In this document: positions 31,483 to 40,903 of the stretch, piece by piece
Numbering within the stretch: position 1 is the stretch's first letter
Layout: every line of letters starts with the position of its first letter
NCBI GenBank assembly: GCA_031379665.1
Contig: JANNFI010000107.1
Span: 1 to 64,000, forward strand
From: SZUA-254 sp031379665
GTDB taxonomy: Bacteria > Bacteroidota > Ignavibacteria > UBA10030 > SZUA-254
Length of the DNA stretch: 64,000 bases
Direction of reading: 5' to 3'
The notes under the pieces: generated by a model
Told to the model about the DNA's origin: nothing
The model's input: the letters and a program-made list of their open reading frames with translations, nothing else
The model's database searches: none
Program-made: the position numbers and the translations under genes

Positions 31483-33906
31483 ATGCGGGTTTCTAGGCGT
31501 TGGTTACAGCAGTACGTCGACATTCATTTGTCGAATGACGATCTGGCCGAAAGGCTTACGATGGCAGGCCTCGAAGTAGAGTCGATCGATGACCAGGCCG
31601 CCAGGCTGGCCGGTATCGTCGTCGGTGAGGTCCGCTCCGTCGAAAAACACTCTAACGCAACCAAACTGTCCGTTTGCCGGGTCTTCGACGGAAACCAGGA
31701 AGTTCAGGTGGTGTGCGGCGCTCCAAACGTAGCCCCGAAACAGAAAGTGGCGTTCGCGCCCGAAGGAACGACCGTTCCAAGGAACCAGCACGATCCCGAA
31801 GGAGGATCACTCAAGATTGGAAGGGTATCGCTCCGGGGTGTGGAATCGGCGGGCATGATCTGCTCCGGATATGAAATCGGGCTTTCGGACGATCACGAGG
31901 GGATACTCGTCCTCGCAAGCCAGGCTCGTCCAGGCACTCTTGTGTCACGACATTTCGGTCTGGATGACACGGTCTTCGAAATTGGGGTAACAGCCAACCG
32001 TGCAGACCTGCTCTCCCACATCGGCGTGGCCCGCGAAATCGGGGCGAATACCGGAAAACCATTAAAACTCCCGCGTATTCCGCTGGTCGAGGGGAGGAAA
32101 TCCATACATACCGCACTGCAGATTAACGTCGAGGATCCGGTGAACTGTCCCCGATACTCGGCTCGAATCGTGGAAAACCTCCGGATCACCCAATCACCCG
32201 CCTGGCTTCGTGATGCCCTCATGTCCGTCGGCATTCGACCGATCAATAATGTGGTCGACGTAACCAATTATGTCCTGATGGAATCAGGACAACCCCTTCA
32301 CGCGTTCGATTATGGTCGGATATCAGGCCATACGATTACAGTGCGTACAGGCGAGAACCGGGCAAACTTCGTAACATTGGACGGAAAGGTGCGGGAAACC
32401 AACCGGGATACGCTCTTGATCTGCGATGGAAAGGGACCCCTGGCGATTGCGGGGGTCATGGGTGGCCGGGATTCGGAGATCACCGAACAGACCCAAATCG
32501 TGGTGATAGAATCGGCGTATTTCAACCCTCCCAGCATACGACGGACGTCGAAACGGCTCGGGTTGTCGACAGACGCATCACAACGCTTCGAGAGGGGGGC
32601 TGATCCTGAGATTACCATCTGGGCGCTCGACCGGGCGGCACAACTCATCAACGAGGTCACCGGGGCGACTGTCCTCAAGGGCCGGATCGATGTTTACCCT
32701 AGGAAAATCAGACCCCTAAAGATCGCCTTCGAGTTCAAGAAATCCGATCAGCTGCTCGGGGTAACAATAAAACCTGCAAGCGTTTCGGGGTTGTTTGGGA
32801 AGATCGGCATTAAGAAAATCCGAGCCCTGAAAAACGGTTCGGTCGCCTACCTGATACCGACCTGGCGCCCCGACATCACACGGGAAGTGGATCTGATCGA
32901 AGAAGCTGCAAGGCTTCACGGATACGAAAAGATATCCACGGTCGGATCGATCCGGTTGACGGTCGCCGACAAATCCCCGCTTCCGGATATACGGGATACG
33001 GTCTGTGAGTATCTCTCTTCCTCAGGGTGTCGTGAAATCATCACGAACAGTATGTGCGACGCCGAGAGTGCCGCCATTTTTGATCCATCGCCCGTGCTAC
33101 TGTCGAACCCTCTCAGTATCGAAATGGCAGCACTGAGAACCAGCCTCCTGCCGGGTGTGTTAACTACGATTAAACACAATGTTTTTCACGGGATAGAATC
33201 ATCCAGATTCTATGAGGTTGGAAATATTTTCCGTCGAAAACCTGGCAGTGATCCTGATTCTCTCAACGGTTACGTGGAAGAGGAACACGTCTGCCTGGCC
33301 ATCTTTGGGCTCGAATCACCGATCCATTGGGACGATGAACCTAAAAAGTCCACTATTTTCACTGTTAAGGGAGAAGCGGGTGCGTTGTTGAGTAAAATTT
33401 CGCTTGACAATCCAAGTTATATTCCTTATTCTACTCCAACAGCTTTAAGTGAGCGTTCTATCTACATTGAAATAAAAGGGGAAAGGGTCGGTTGCCTCGG
33501 GTCAATATCGAAACAACTTCGGGACCGATATCAACTCGAAACAGAGGTAATTTTTCTCGACTTCTCGCTCGACAGGTTGCGCGCTGTAGCAGTGGCGAAA
33601 ACGGGTTTCAAACCCTACTCCCGATATCCTCTCGTCCGGCGCGACATCGCGGTTATCGTCGACGAATCGATTCCGGTTGGCCGGATCGAAGACGCCATCC
33701 GGGTTGTCGCGGGACCGATGTTACGGGATATCGTGTTGTTTGACATCTACCGTGGTGAGCAGGCCGGCGCGGGTAAAAAGAGTTGTGCGTTATCTCTTGA
33801 GTTCGTCCCCGTGGAAGGGACACTGGAGCAGCGGGAAATCCTGGAATTGATGGGCAGAATCACAGAGAAGTTGAAATCCTCACTCGGCGCACTACTGAGA
33901 CAATAG
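31483..33906 (+). CDS. pheT: Phenylalanyl-tRNA synthetase beta chain
   Basis: An 807-residue partner of PheS, which binds tRNA and edits Tyr-tRNA-Phe. Visible parts are the tRNA-binding EMAP-like domain (about 40-155, VGEVRSVEKHSNATKLSVCRV), the B3/B4 editing region (NNVVDVTNYVLMESGQPLHAFD), the B5 domain, the inactive synthetase-like core and the C-terminal ferredoxin-fold anticodon domain (SRYPLVRRDIAVIVD). Base composition is visibly less GC-rich than in flanking genes. Confidence 0.95.
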   Translation: MRVSRRWLQQYVDIHLSNDDLAERLTMAGLEVESIDDQAARLAGIVVGEVRSVEKHSNATKLSVCRVFDGNQEVQVVCGAPNVAPKQKVAFAPEGTTVPRNQHDPEGGSLKIGRVSLRGVESAGMICSGYEIGLSDDHEGILVLASQARPGTLVSRHFGLDDTVFEIGVTANRADLLSHIGVAREIGANTGKPLKLPRIPLVEGRKSIHTALQINVEDPVNCPRYSARIVENLRITQSPAWLRDALMSVGIRPINNVVDVTNYVLMESGQPLHAFDYGRISGHTITVRTGENRANFVTLDGKVRETNRDTLLICDGKGPLAIAGVMGGRDSEITEQTQIVVIESAYFNPPSIRRTSKRLGLSTDASQRFERGADPEITIWALDRAAQLINEVTGATVLKGRIDVYPRKIRPLKIAFEFKKSDQLLGVTIKPASVSGLFGKIGIKKIRALKNGSVAYLIPTWRPDITREVDLIEEAARLHGYEKISTVGSIRLTVADKSPLPDIRDTVCEYLSSSGCREIITNSMCDAESAAIFDPSPVLLSNPLSIEMAALRTSLLPGVLTTIKHNVFHGIESSRFYEVGNIFRRKPGSDPDSLNGYVEEEHVCLAIFGLESPIHWDDEPKKSTIFTVKGEAGALLSKISLDNPSYIPYSTPTALSERSIYIEIKGERVGCLGSISKQLRDRYQLETEVIFLDFSLDRLRAVAVAKTGFKPYSRYPLVRRDIAVIVDESIPVGRIEDAIRVVAGPMLRDIVLFDIYRGEQAGAGKKSCALSLEFVPVEGTLEQREILELMGRITEKLKSSLGALLRQ

Positions 33907-33917
33907 GAGAGCGAGTC

Positions 33918-34265
33918 TTGAATCCGAACCAGAGCACAGAGATGGTCGATACCCCGGTTGATGAAACCACCCGGATCGAGACGCTGTTACGCGATCTCTG
34001 GGAGCGTTTGAGGGCGTCCGCCCAGAACATCCACGACCTTCGCGAGGAGAAAAAGATGCTCCTCGACAAGATCGCCTACCTCGAACAGGACCTGGAGACG
34101 CACAAGGTCGGGCTCCAGAAGAAGGAAAATGAGGCCAGGTTACTGCGGGCGGAGCACCTCCAGCTTGTGAATTCCAGCGGAAAGAATTCCCTCACTGACG
34201 AGGAAAAGGATTACCTCAAGGTAAGGATCAGGGATTTGATTGTAAAAATAAACTCGTATCTTTAG
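33918..34265 (+). CDS. Small coiled-coil protein between pheT and zapA
   Basis: A 115-residue acidic and basic helical protein of unknown family. Residues ~18-80 form a probable coiled coil (TLLRDLWERLRASAQNIHDL, EEKKMLLDKIAYLEQDLETH). The end, EKDYLKVRIRDLIVKINSYL, is also helical. The start is TTG at 33918 with AGGAG at 33905-33909; ATG at 33942 is an alternative. Its place directly upstream of zapA suggests a divisome or ZapB-like role, which is inference from context and shape only. Confidence 0.75.
   Translation: MNPNQSTEMVDTPVDETTRIETLLRDLWERLRASAQNIHDLREEKKMLLDKIAYLEQDLETHKVGLQKKENEARLLRAEHLQLVNSSGKNSLTDEEKDYLKVRIRDLIVKINSYL
34236..34263 (+). promoter_or_regulatory. Weak candidate promoter for zapA
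   Basis: TTG at 34236-34238 and TATCTTT at 34257-34263 are 18 bases apart, one or two less than the other examples in the window. They overlap the end of the coiled-coil gene and lie 73 bases before zapA. Confidence 0.3.
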
Positions 34266-34336
34266 TACGGCAGTTCTTTAAGACGTTTGACCGGAAGAAG
34301 TGTAGACCCGTTCGATAACGCTGACGATGAGATTTC

Positions 34337-34633
34337 ATGACGATTGACGGAAAAAGCATCAAAGTAAAAATCTTCGGATCGGAATATCCTCTGCGGGGCG
34401 AGAGTGAGGAGCTGACAAAGAAGGTCGCGAATTACGTCGACCAGATGATCAACTCCATCCATACGAAGATTCCCGAGCAGCCTCCCCTCACGGTGGCGGT
34501 CCTTTCGGCGTTGAACATTACCGAGGACCTCTTCAAGGAGCGTGAAAAAATAAAATTGCTCGCGGTGCTCGTCGAATCAGAGATCGGCAGGATGAACGAT
34601 TTCCTGGACCAGAACATCAATCCGGGTTCATAA
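34337..34633 (+). CDS. zapA: Cell division protein ZapA
   Basis: A 98-residue protein that bundles FtsZ filaments at the division site. The N-terminal globular part has SIKVKIFGSEYPLRGESEE, the usual ZapA opening, and the middle TVAVLSALNITEDLFKERE leads into the C-terminal coiled coil. Length is typical. It is separated from the upstream coiled-coil gene by 71 bases and followed by a 337-base gene-free interval that may encode a structured RNA. Confidence 0.9.
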   Translation: MTIDGKSIKVKIFGSEYPLRGESEELTKKVANYVDQMINSIHTKIPEQPPLTVAVLSALNITEDLFKEREKIKLLAVLVESEIGRMNDFLDQNINPGS

Positions 34634-34639
34634 GCATTT

Positions 34640-34947
34640 CTTTCTGTTCTTTTCCATACGTGGCGCGTGACGGTATGAGAGTAGTCTTTACCGCACCGTC
34701 AGCCTTGTTCGGGGAGTGATCCCCGGGCATGTGAGTCAAACTATTAAAGAATCTGACAAGTTACTTTAATTGGGAACTCGACTCATGGGTGTCATATTAC
34801 AGGCCTCAACCCTCTAACTGGGGGTTTTTCCCGCCGGTCGATCGCGCGGGAAGACAGTGGACGTAAGAAACATCCAGGGGAGTACCCACCGTGTCTTGAA
34901 AGAGATTCTTCAATACACTCGACTCACGGGCTGGGTGCGGTTTTTTT
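34640..34947 (+). ncRNA. Candidate structured RNA(s) between zapA and rny, possibly 6S-like
   Basis: This 337-base gap has no plausible gene but several inverted repeats. These are TGACGGT (34668-34674)/ACCGTCA (34695-34701); CGGGGA-GTGA-TCCCCG with a GNRA loop (34710-34725); CATGTGAGTC (34728-34737)/GACTCATG (34780-34787) enclosing ATTAAAG/CTTTAAT (34743-34749, 34764-34770); and a terminator at 34808. A second group nests CCGC/GCGG, GGTCGA/TCGACT and AAGACAGTGG/CCAC..TGTCTT (34831-34940) before seven T. In several bacteria 6S RNA lies downstream of zapA, which makes it a candidate, but no 6S consensus was recognised. Ends are approximate. Confidence 0.4.
34808..34829 (+). terminator. Intrinsic terminator inside the zapA-rny interval
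   Basis: AACCCTC pairs with GGGGGTT (one G-T pair) around TAACT and runs into five T. It would end a zapA transcript or a small RNA of up to about 190 bases. Confidence 0.65.
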
Positions 34948-34970
34948 ATGCTTGAAGATCCGGAGGTATT

Positions 34971-36539
34971 ATGGGGTTGGATGTGTTGACGATCGCGCTG
35001 ATCATCGCCGCAGCGATCGTCGCGGGTTTCACGGCGGGATGGCTCCTGCACGCGCGCAGGGGCAAGCACAGTATTCTCAGGGCGGTAGAGCGCGGGAAGG
35101 AAATCGTCTCGCGCGGTGAGGCCGCCGCCGCGTCGGTGCTGAAGGAAAAGCTGGCGGAGGTCCGGGAGGAGTGGGAGCGGAAGAAACAGGATTTCGAAAA
35201 GGACGCCGTCGCTAAACGCAACAAGCTCCAGTCGTTTGAACAACAGCTTTCGACGCGGGAAGAAAACCTCGAACGCAAAGTTGAAACGATCAACCACAAG
35301 GACAAGGACCTCTCCAAGGCCAGGAAGGATCTCGACGAGAAGATCCGGCTAACCATCGAGAAACACGAAAAGGTCTCCCAGCTGATAAGGGAGGAGAACC
35401 TGCGTCTGGAGAGAATCGCCGGGCTCACGTCGGAGGACGCGAAGCGTATGCTGGTGGAAAACCTGGTGCAGGAAGCCAAGTCGGATGCCGCGCAGATGCT
35501 GAAGGAGATCCGGGACACGGCAAAGACGGACGCCCGGAAGGAAGCCCAGAAAATCATCGTTCAGGCGATCCAACGGACCGCGGCGGACCATTGTGTGGAA
35601 ACCACGGTCTCCGTCCTCCACATCGAGAACGAGGAGATGAAGGGGAGGATCATCGGCAAGGAAGGCCGTAACATCCGGGCCTTCGAAGCCGCGACGGGGA
35701 TTGACGTCATCGTTGACGACACACCCGAGGCCGTCATCATCTCCGGATTCGACCCCCTGCGGCGCGAGGTGGCGAGGCTGTCCCTCGAACGGCTGATGGC
35801 CGACGGTCGCATCCACCCGGCACGGATCGAGGAGGTCGTCGAGAAAGTCCGCGCCGAGCTCGATGAGGAGCTCCTCCACATCGGGGAGAACGCACTCATC
35901 GAAGGGGGAATGCACGGGGGGCATCGTGAACTGATCCGACACATTGGCATTATGAAGTACCGGTCGAGTTACGGGCAGAACCTGCTCTCGCACAGCCTCG
36001 AGACGGCGCACCTGGCCGGGTTGATGGCAGTCGAGCTCGGCCTCGATCCGATCCTGGCCAAACGATCAGGTCTGCTCCACGACATCGGAAAGACCATCGA
36101 CCGCTCGGTCGAGGGCCCTCACGCGCTCCTCGGCATGGATTTGGTGAAGAAGTATGGCGAGCACGCGATCGTTTCAAACGCCGTCGGGGCCCACCACGAC
36201 GACATCCCCATGGATAGTCCCATTGCGGTTCTCGTTCAGGCTGCGGATTCGATCAGCGGCGCGAGGCCCGGAGCACGCCGCGAAAATGTCGAAGCCTATG
36301 CCAAACGGCTCCAGCGGCTCGAAACCCTTGCCCAATCGTTCGACGGAGTCTCGAAGACCTACGCGATCCAGGCGGGTCGCGAGATTCGGGTGATCGTGGA
36401 ACACGACAAGGTCGACGACGCGATGGCCGACCAGCTCGCGCACGAAATTGCGAAGAAAATCCAGTCCGAGATGGAGTATCCCGGGCAGGTCAAGGTGACC
36501 GTCATACGGGAAACCCGTTCTATCGCCTTCGCAAAGTAG
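34971..36539 (+). CDS. rny: Ribonuclease Y
   Basis: A 522-residue membrane-anchored endoribonuclease that initiates mRNA decay. An N-terminal transmembrane helix (LTIALIIAAAIVAGFTAGWLL) is followed by a long charged coiled coil (about 30-200). A KH domain has GRIIGKEGRNIRAFEAATG. The HD domain has HSLETAHLAGLMAVEL and RSGLLHDIGKTIDR with the metal-binding His-Asp. GGAGGT at 34962-34967 supports the ATG at 34971. A 6-base gap precedes coaE. Confidence 0.96.
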   Translation: MGLDVLTIALIIAAAIVAGFTAGWLLHARRGKHSILRAVERGKEIVSRGEAAAASVLKEKLAEVREEWERKKQDFEKDAVAKRNKLQSFEQQLSTREENLERKVETINHKDKDLSKARKDLDEKIRLTIEKHEKVSQLIREENLRLERIAGLTSEDAKRMLVENLVQEAKSDAAQMLKEIRDTAKTDARKEAQKIIVQAIQRTAADHCVETTVSVLHIENEEMKGRIIGKEGRNIRAFEAATGIDVIVDDTPEAVIISGFDPLRREVARLSLERLMADGRIHPARIEEVVEKVRAELDEELLHIGENALIEGGMHGGHRELIRHIGIMKYRSSYGQNLLSHSLETAHLAGLMAVELGLDPILAKRSGLLHDIGKTIDRSVEGPHALLGMDLVKKYGEHAIVSNAVGAHHDDIPMDSPIAVLVQAADSISGARPGARRENVEAYAKRLQRLETLAQSFDGVSKTYAIQAGREIRVIVEHDKVDDAMADQLAHEIAKKIQSEMEYPGQVKVTVIRETRSIAFAK

Positions 36540-36546
36540 CGGTCCG

Positions 36547-37209
36547 ATGACATCCCGACGCCCCGCCCCGGGAAAACGCAGCGTCCGAAGGCGGCCCCCC
36601 GTCGTCGGGCTGACCGGAGGCATCGCATCAGGGAAGTCTGAGGTCGCCGCGATATTCCTGAGGCTGGGAGCCCTGGTGATATCTGCCGACCACGAGGCGA
36701 AAGACCTGCTCGGTACTGATCCATCCGTCGCCAGGAAGATCAGGCGCCTCCTCGGCCCCTCCTCGTACACGTCCGGCGGTTTACCCGACCGCTCATTCAT
36801 CGCCCGCAGGATCTTCTCGAACCCCGCTGACCGGCGTCGGGTCAATGCCATCGTTCATCCCGCGGTCATCGCCCGGATCACGCGGATGCTGCGCAGCGAA
36901 CGACGCGGCGGAAAATACCCCCTTGTGGTTGTCGAGGCGGCGCTGCTCTACGAAGCGGGGATGGAGGGGATGTTTGACGCCGTCGTGGTTGTCGACTCCA
37001 CGGCTCGCGTGCGCGTGGCGCGCATCAGGCGCCGGGACGGTGTGTCGGGGGCCGACGCGCTTCGGCGGATCCGGGCCCAGCAGACCAACACGAGCAAGCG
37101 CGCGGTGGCCGACATCGTCATTTCCAACAGGGGCGACCTGCGTTCCCTCAGGACGGCCGGGCGCTTTGTCTACCGGCTCCTGGCCGGAATGAGACGTGGA
37201 CCCGGATGA
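36547..37209 (+). CDS. coaE: Dephospho-CoA kinase
   Basis: A 220-residue P-loop kinase that makes coenzyme A from dephospho-CoA and ATP. The P-loop GGIASGKS is at 24-31, after a basic N-terminal extension of about 17 residues that is unusual for CoaE. ADHEAKDLL and VVEAALLYEAGMEGMFD are the other family segments. Its stop overlaps the nadB start by four bases. Confidence 0.93.
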   Translation: MTSRRPAPGKRSVRRRPPVVGLTGGIASGKSEVAAIFLRLGALVISADHEAKDLLGTDPSVARKIRRLLGPSSYTSGGLPDRSFIARRIFSNPADRRRVNAIVHPAVIARITRMLRSERRGGKYPLVVVEAALLYEAGMEGMFDAVVVVDSTARVRVARIRRRDGVSGADALRRIRAQQTNTSKRAVADIVISNRGDLRSLRTAGRFVYRLLAGMRRGPG

Positions 37210-38819
37210 GCGGCTTCCCGCGCGCCCAGCACCCGGACTTCCTCGTCATCGGGAGCGGCATCGCCGGACTCACCTTCGCACTCGAAGCTGCGAGGAGGGG
37301 TTCGGTCCTCATCATCACGAAGAAATCCCGCGCGGAGTCGAACACGAATTATGCGCAGGGGGGCATTGCCGCAGTCCTCTCGACCGAGGATTCCTTCGAT
37401 CTCCACATCAGCGATACCCTCGACGCGGGTGTCGGCCTGTGTCATCCGGGGGCCGTCGATGTCCTCGTCCGGGAGGGCCCGGACCGCGTCCGCGAACTAA
37501 TCGATCGGGGGGTGGAATTCACGAGGGAGTCCGGCCGGCTCGACCTCGGGCTCGAGGGCGGCCATAGCGCGAAGCGGATCGTCCACGCCCGCGACAGGAG
37601 CGGCTCGGAAATCGAGCGGGCGCTGCTCCACGCGGTCGCCAACGAGCCCAACGTCACTGTCCTCGAACACCACCTCGCCATCGAACTGATCACCCAGCAC
37701 CACGAAAAAGGGGAGAAGAGGGCCGGGGAGAAGGTCCACTGTTCCGGGGCCTACGTCCTCGACTCCGAGAGCGGATCGGTAAGGAAATTCCTCTCGCGGT
37801 TCACCGTGATCTGTTCTGGCGGGCTCGGCCAGGTCTACCTTCACACCACGAACCCGACCATCGCAACGGGCGACGGCGTGGCGATGGCGTACAGGGCCGG
37901 CGCCTCGGTCGCAAACATGGAGTTCATCCAGTTCCATCCCACCTCGCTGTACAATTCCGGGAGCCCCGCGTTCCTCATCTCCGAGGCGATCCGGGGGTTC
38001 GGCGGCACGCTGCGCAACGTCCGGGGTGAGGAGTTCATGAAGGGGCACGACCCGAGGGGCGACCTCGCGCCGCGGGATATCGTCGCGCGCGGCATCGACG
38101 CCGAATTGAAACGGTCGGGGGCGGATTTCGTCAACCTCGATCTCACTCACCTGGGCGCCGAAGCGGTCAGGAAAAACTTTCCACATATCCACGAGACCTG
38201 TCTGACGAAATTCAAGTTGGACATCACCCGCGAACCGATACCCGTCGTACCAGCGGCACACTACTCCTGCGGGGGGATCGTGACGGACCTCAGGGGGAGG
38301 ACGGGCATCGAAAACCTCTACGCCCTCGGCGAAGTGGCCATGACAGGGGTCCACGGGGCGAATCGGCTCGCGAGCAATTCCCTCCTCGAGGCGGTCGTCT
38401 TCGCCCGACGGGCCATCGACGACATCGCCGGCCGGTTCGACCGGGTCGTTGGCCCGTCGGCCGAGGTCCCGGAGTGGGACGACAGCGGGACGTTCGACCC
38501 GAAGGAATGGGTGCTGATCGAACATAACCGGAGGGAAATCCAGCAAACGATGTGGGATTACGTCGGGATCATCCGTTCGACGGAGCGGCTGGAAAGGGCG
38601 CTCCGGCGCCTCCACCTGGTGAGGGACGAGATCGAAGCATACTACCGCAGGACGCGCGTTGTCGAAGGACTCATTGAACTCCGAAACCTCGCCACCGTCG
38701 CCGACCTCATTGTGAGGTGCGCCCTGATGCGGAAGGAGAGTAGGGGGCTGCACTACGTCACCGATCATCCTGAGACGTCGGAGGAATGGCGTCACGACAC
38801 CGTCCTTCCCGTTTTTTGA
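37206..38819 (+). CDS. nadB: L-aspartate oxidase
   Basis: A 537-residue flavoenzyme that oxidises L-aspartate to iminoaspartate, the first step of de novo NAD synthesis. The FAD-binding motif GSGIAG is at 16-21. TNYAQGGIAAVLS, MEFIQFHPTSLYNSG and GEVAMTGVHGANRLASNSLL are characteristic of the fumarate reductase/NadB family; the C-terminal helical domain ends with ESRGLHYVTDHPE. Absence of companion iron-sulfur and membrane genes favours NadB over succinate dehydrogenase. nadA and nadC are not in the window. Confidence 0.94.
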   Translation: MSGFPRAQHPDFLVIGSGIAGLTFALEAARRGSVLIITKKSRAESNTNYAQGGIAAVLSTEDSFDLHISDTLDAGVGLCHPGAVDVLVREGPDRVRELIDRGVEFTRESGRLDLGLEGGHSAKRIVHARDRSGSEIERALLHAVANEPNVTVLEHHLAIELITQHHEKGEKRAGEKVHCSGAYVLDSESGSVRKFLSRFTVICSGGLGQVYLHTTNPTIATGDGVAMAYRAGASVANMEFIQFHPTSLYNSGSPAFLISEAIRGFGGTLRNVRGEEFMKGHDPRGDLAPRDIVARGIDAELKRSGADFVNLDLTHLGAEAVRKNFPHIHETCLTKFKLDITREPIPVVPAAHYSCGGIVTDLRGRTGIENLYALGEVAMTGVHGANRLASNSLLEAVVFARRAIDDIAGRFDRVVGPSAEVPEWDDSGTFDPKEWVLIEHNRREIQQTMWDYVGIIRSTERLERALRRLHLVRDEIEAYYRRTRVVEGLIELRNLATVADLIVRCALMRKESRGLHYVTDHPETSEEWRHDTVLPVF

Positions 38820-38852
38820 ATTGACGGCGATTTTTCCGAACTTTCCGTACTG

Positions 38853-40340
38853 ATGAACGACGACATCGATAAACCCAGAGAACACTGCGCCGTTTTCGGG
38901 GTCTACGGGCATCCCCAGGCCGCCCAGGTCACGTATTACGGCCTCACCGCCCTTCAGCACCGGGGACAGGAGGGGTCGGGCATTGTTACGGCGTACCACG
39001 ACCAGGCCCGGGACAGGCCGCGGTTCCTCAGTCACCGCGGGTTCGGTCTCGTCAACGACGTTTTCAAGCCGGAATCCATCATCACCGACGTGCTGAAGGG
39101 GCAGGCCGCCATCGGCCACAACCGGTATTCGACGTCGGGAGCCGCCGACAACGCGGCAAACATCCAGCCGATCATGGTAAACTACAGGGACGGGAATGTC
39201 GCCGTGGCCCATAACGGCAACCTTACCAACTTCCGGGCCATCAGGAAGAAACTCCAGGATACCGGCACCATCTTTCAGACCACCTCGGACACCGAGGTCA
39301 TCCTGCACCTCATCGCACGGAGCTCCGAGAAGGACCAGGTGCGGCAGATTCTCGAGGCCCTCAACCTGGTGGAGGGGGCTTTCTCGCTCGCCATCCTCAC
39401 CGATACGATGCTCATCGCCGCCCGCGACCCGCTCGGCGTCAGGCCGTTGGCGGTGGGTCGCCTCGGCGATGCCTTCCTGATCGCTTCCGAAACGTGCGCC
39501 TTCGACATGGTCGACGCCGAGTACATCTGCGACGTCAACCCGGGCGAGGTCCTCGTGTTCGACCGGGAGTCGTTGAAGACGAGGGAGGCGAAATCCTTCA
39601 GGCTCAACGGCCAGGGAGTAACCCCCCGTCACTGCATTTTCGAATACGTTTATTTTTCCAGGCCCGATAGTACGATCTTCAACGAGAGCGTCGACAAAGT
39701 CCGGCGGAAGCTCGGCAAAGCGCTCGCGAGGGAACACCCCACCATCAAGGACAACGGCGACGAAAAGGTCGTCGTGATCAACGTCCCCGACTCCAGCAAC
39801 ACCGCCACGCTGGGATTCGTCTCGGAGAGCCTCAAGCTCGGATACAACACGAAATATGAAATCGGCCTCATCCGCAGCCACTACGTCGGACGCACGTTCA
39901 TCCAGCCGGCCCAGGGGATGCGCCAGTCGAAGGTCCGGACGAAGTTCAACACCGTCAAGGGCGTCCTCCGCGACAAGGTCGTGGTGATCGTAGACGATTC
40001 GATCGTGAGGGGGACGACCTCGAAACAGCTCGTCAAACTGATCCGCGACGCCGGGGCCAGGGAAATCCATTTCCGCGTGACCTCGCCGCCGGTTCGCTAC
40101 CCCTGCCACTACGGGATGGATTTCCCGAGCGCCGCCGAACTGATCGCCAACGTCAGCGACGGGGACATCGAAAAAATCCGGGAGGAGCTCGGTGTCGACT
40201 CCCTGGGGTACCTTTCCCTTGAACAGCTCGAGGCCTCCGTCCCGAGGGACCGGGGACAGGACTACTGCACCGCCTGTTTCAGCGGGCGATACCCGACTGC
40301 GATCGAGGAGAACGGTTCCAAGAACGAGAACGATGCCTGA
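38853..40340 (+). CDS. purF: Amidophosphoribosyltransferase
   Basis: A 495-residue enzyme that commits PRPP to purine synthesis using glutamine. The catalytic N-terminal nucleophile is Cys12 in REHCAVFGVYG, so an 11-residue propeptide must be removed. The PRPP-binding motif is VVVIVDDSIVRGTTSKQL. Four cysteines at the positions used for a 4Fe-4S cluster in the B. subtilis type are present (in TPRHCIF, RYPCHYG and DYCTACF), so an oxygen-sensitive cluster form is likely. Confidence 0.96.
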   Translation: MNDDIDKPREHCAVFGVYGHPQAAQVTYYGLTALQHRGQEGSGIVTAYHDQARDRPRFLSHRGFGLVNDVFKPESIITDVLKGQAAIGHNRYSTSGAADNAANIQPIMVNYRDGNVAVAHNGNLTNFRAIRKKLQDTGTIFQTTSDTEVILHLIARSSEKDQVRQILEALNLVEGAFSLAILTDTMLIAARDPLGVRPLAVGRLGDAFLIASETCAFDMVDAEYICDVNPGEVLVFDRESLKTREAKSFRLNGQGVTPRHCIFEYVYFSRPDSTIFNESVDKVRRKLGKALAREHPTIKDNGDEKVVVINVPDSSNTATLGFVSESLKLGYNTKYEIGLIRSHYVGRTFIQPAQGMRQSKVRTKFNTVKGVLRDKVVVIVDDSIVRGTTSKQLVKLIRDAGAREIHFRVTSPPVRYPCHYGMDFPSAAELIANVSDGDIEKIREELGVDSLGYLSLEQLEASVPRDRGQDYCTACFSGRYPTAIEENGSKNENDA

Positions 40341-40346
40341 TCGGTG

Positions 40347-40889
40347 ATGAACGACCGGATCTGGACTTTGTCCAACGGGTTGAGCCTGCTTCGAATTCTC
40401 CTCGTCGTCCCGGTCGCCTTCCTCCTCTTCTCCGGAAATCCGGATTCACGCCTGTACGCCGCCGTCCTCATCGCCGTCGGTGCCTTCACCGATTTTCTCG
40501 ACGGGCTGGTCGCACGGTTGAAGGACCAGGTCACCACATTCGGGATGATCATCGACCCGATCGCCGACAAGGTCGGCATCGGCGCGGTCGCCATCATTCT
40601 GACGGTGCAGGGAACTCTGCCGGTTTGGTTCACAGCCGCGGTGGTCGGCCGGGATCTGGCGATTCTCGCCGCTGCCGCCCATCTCTCACGGAAGGGGGCC
40701 GTCCTGCCTCAGTCGAACCAGGCCGGCAAGTGGACCGCGGGGGTCCTGGGACTGACGGTTTTCGCGGCGGTGCTGGATCCCACAGACTCTGGCGGCATCC
40801 TCTTCCCCTTGCTCGTGGCCAGCGCGGCGATGATCGTGCTCTCCTTCGCATTGTATGCGAAACGTTTTTTCACGTTGACAACCTCCTGA
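40347..40889 (+). CDS. CDP-alcohol phosphatidyltransferase family protein (PgsA-like)
   Basis: A 180-residue membrane enzyme that transfers a phosphatidyl group from CDP-diacylglycerol to an alcohol. The catalytic motif is seen as DFLDGLVARLKDQVTTFG followed by MIIDPIADKVG. Length and motif fit PgsA (phosphatidylglycerophosphate synthase), but other family members share them, so no symbol is given. The start may be ATG at 40347 or GTG at 40344. ftsY follows 14 bases later. Confidence 0.88.
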   Translation: MNDRIWTLSNGLSLLRILLVVPVAFLLFSGNPDSRLYAAVLIAVGAFTDFLDGLVARLKDQVTTFGMIIDPIADKVGIGAVAIILTVQGTLPVWFTAAVVGRDLAILAAAAHLSRKGAVLPQSNQAGKWTAGVLGLTVFAAVLDPTDSGGILFPLLVASAAMIVLSFALYAKRFFTLTTS

Positions 40890-40903
40890 GGGGGAAATTC
40901 ACT

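Noticed and set aside
37206..38819. Succinate dehydrogenase/fumarate reductase flavoprotein
   Set aside because: The protein lacks partner iron-sulfur and membrane genes, and its length and C-terminal segment fit L-aspartate oxidase.
37497..40109. An 870-codon open frame on the minus strand
   Set aside because: It is antisense to nadB and purF, which carry all their catalytic motifs. Composition is that of a shadow frame.
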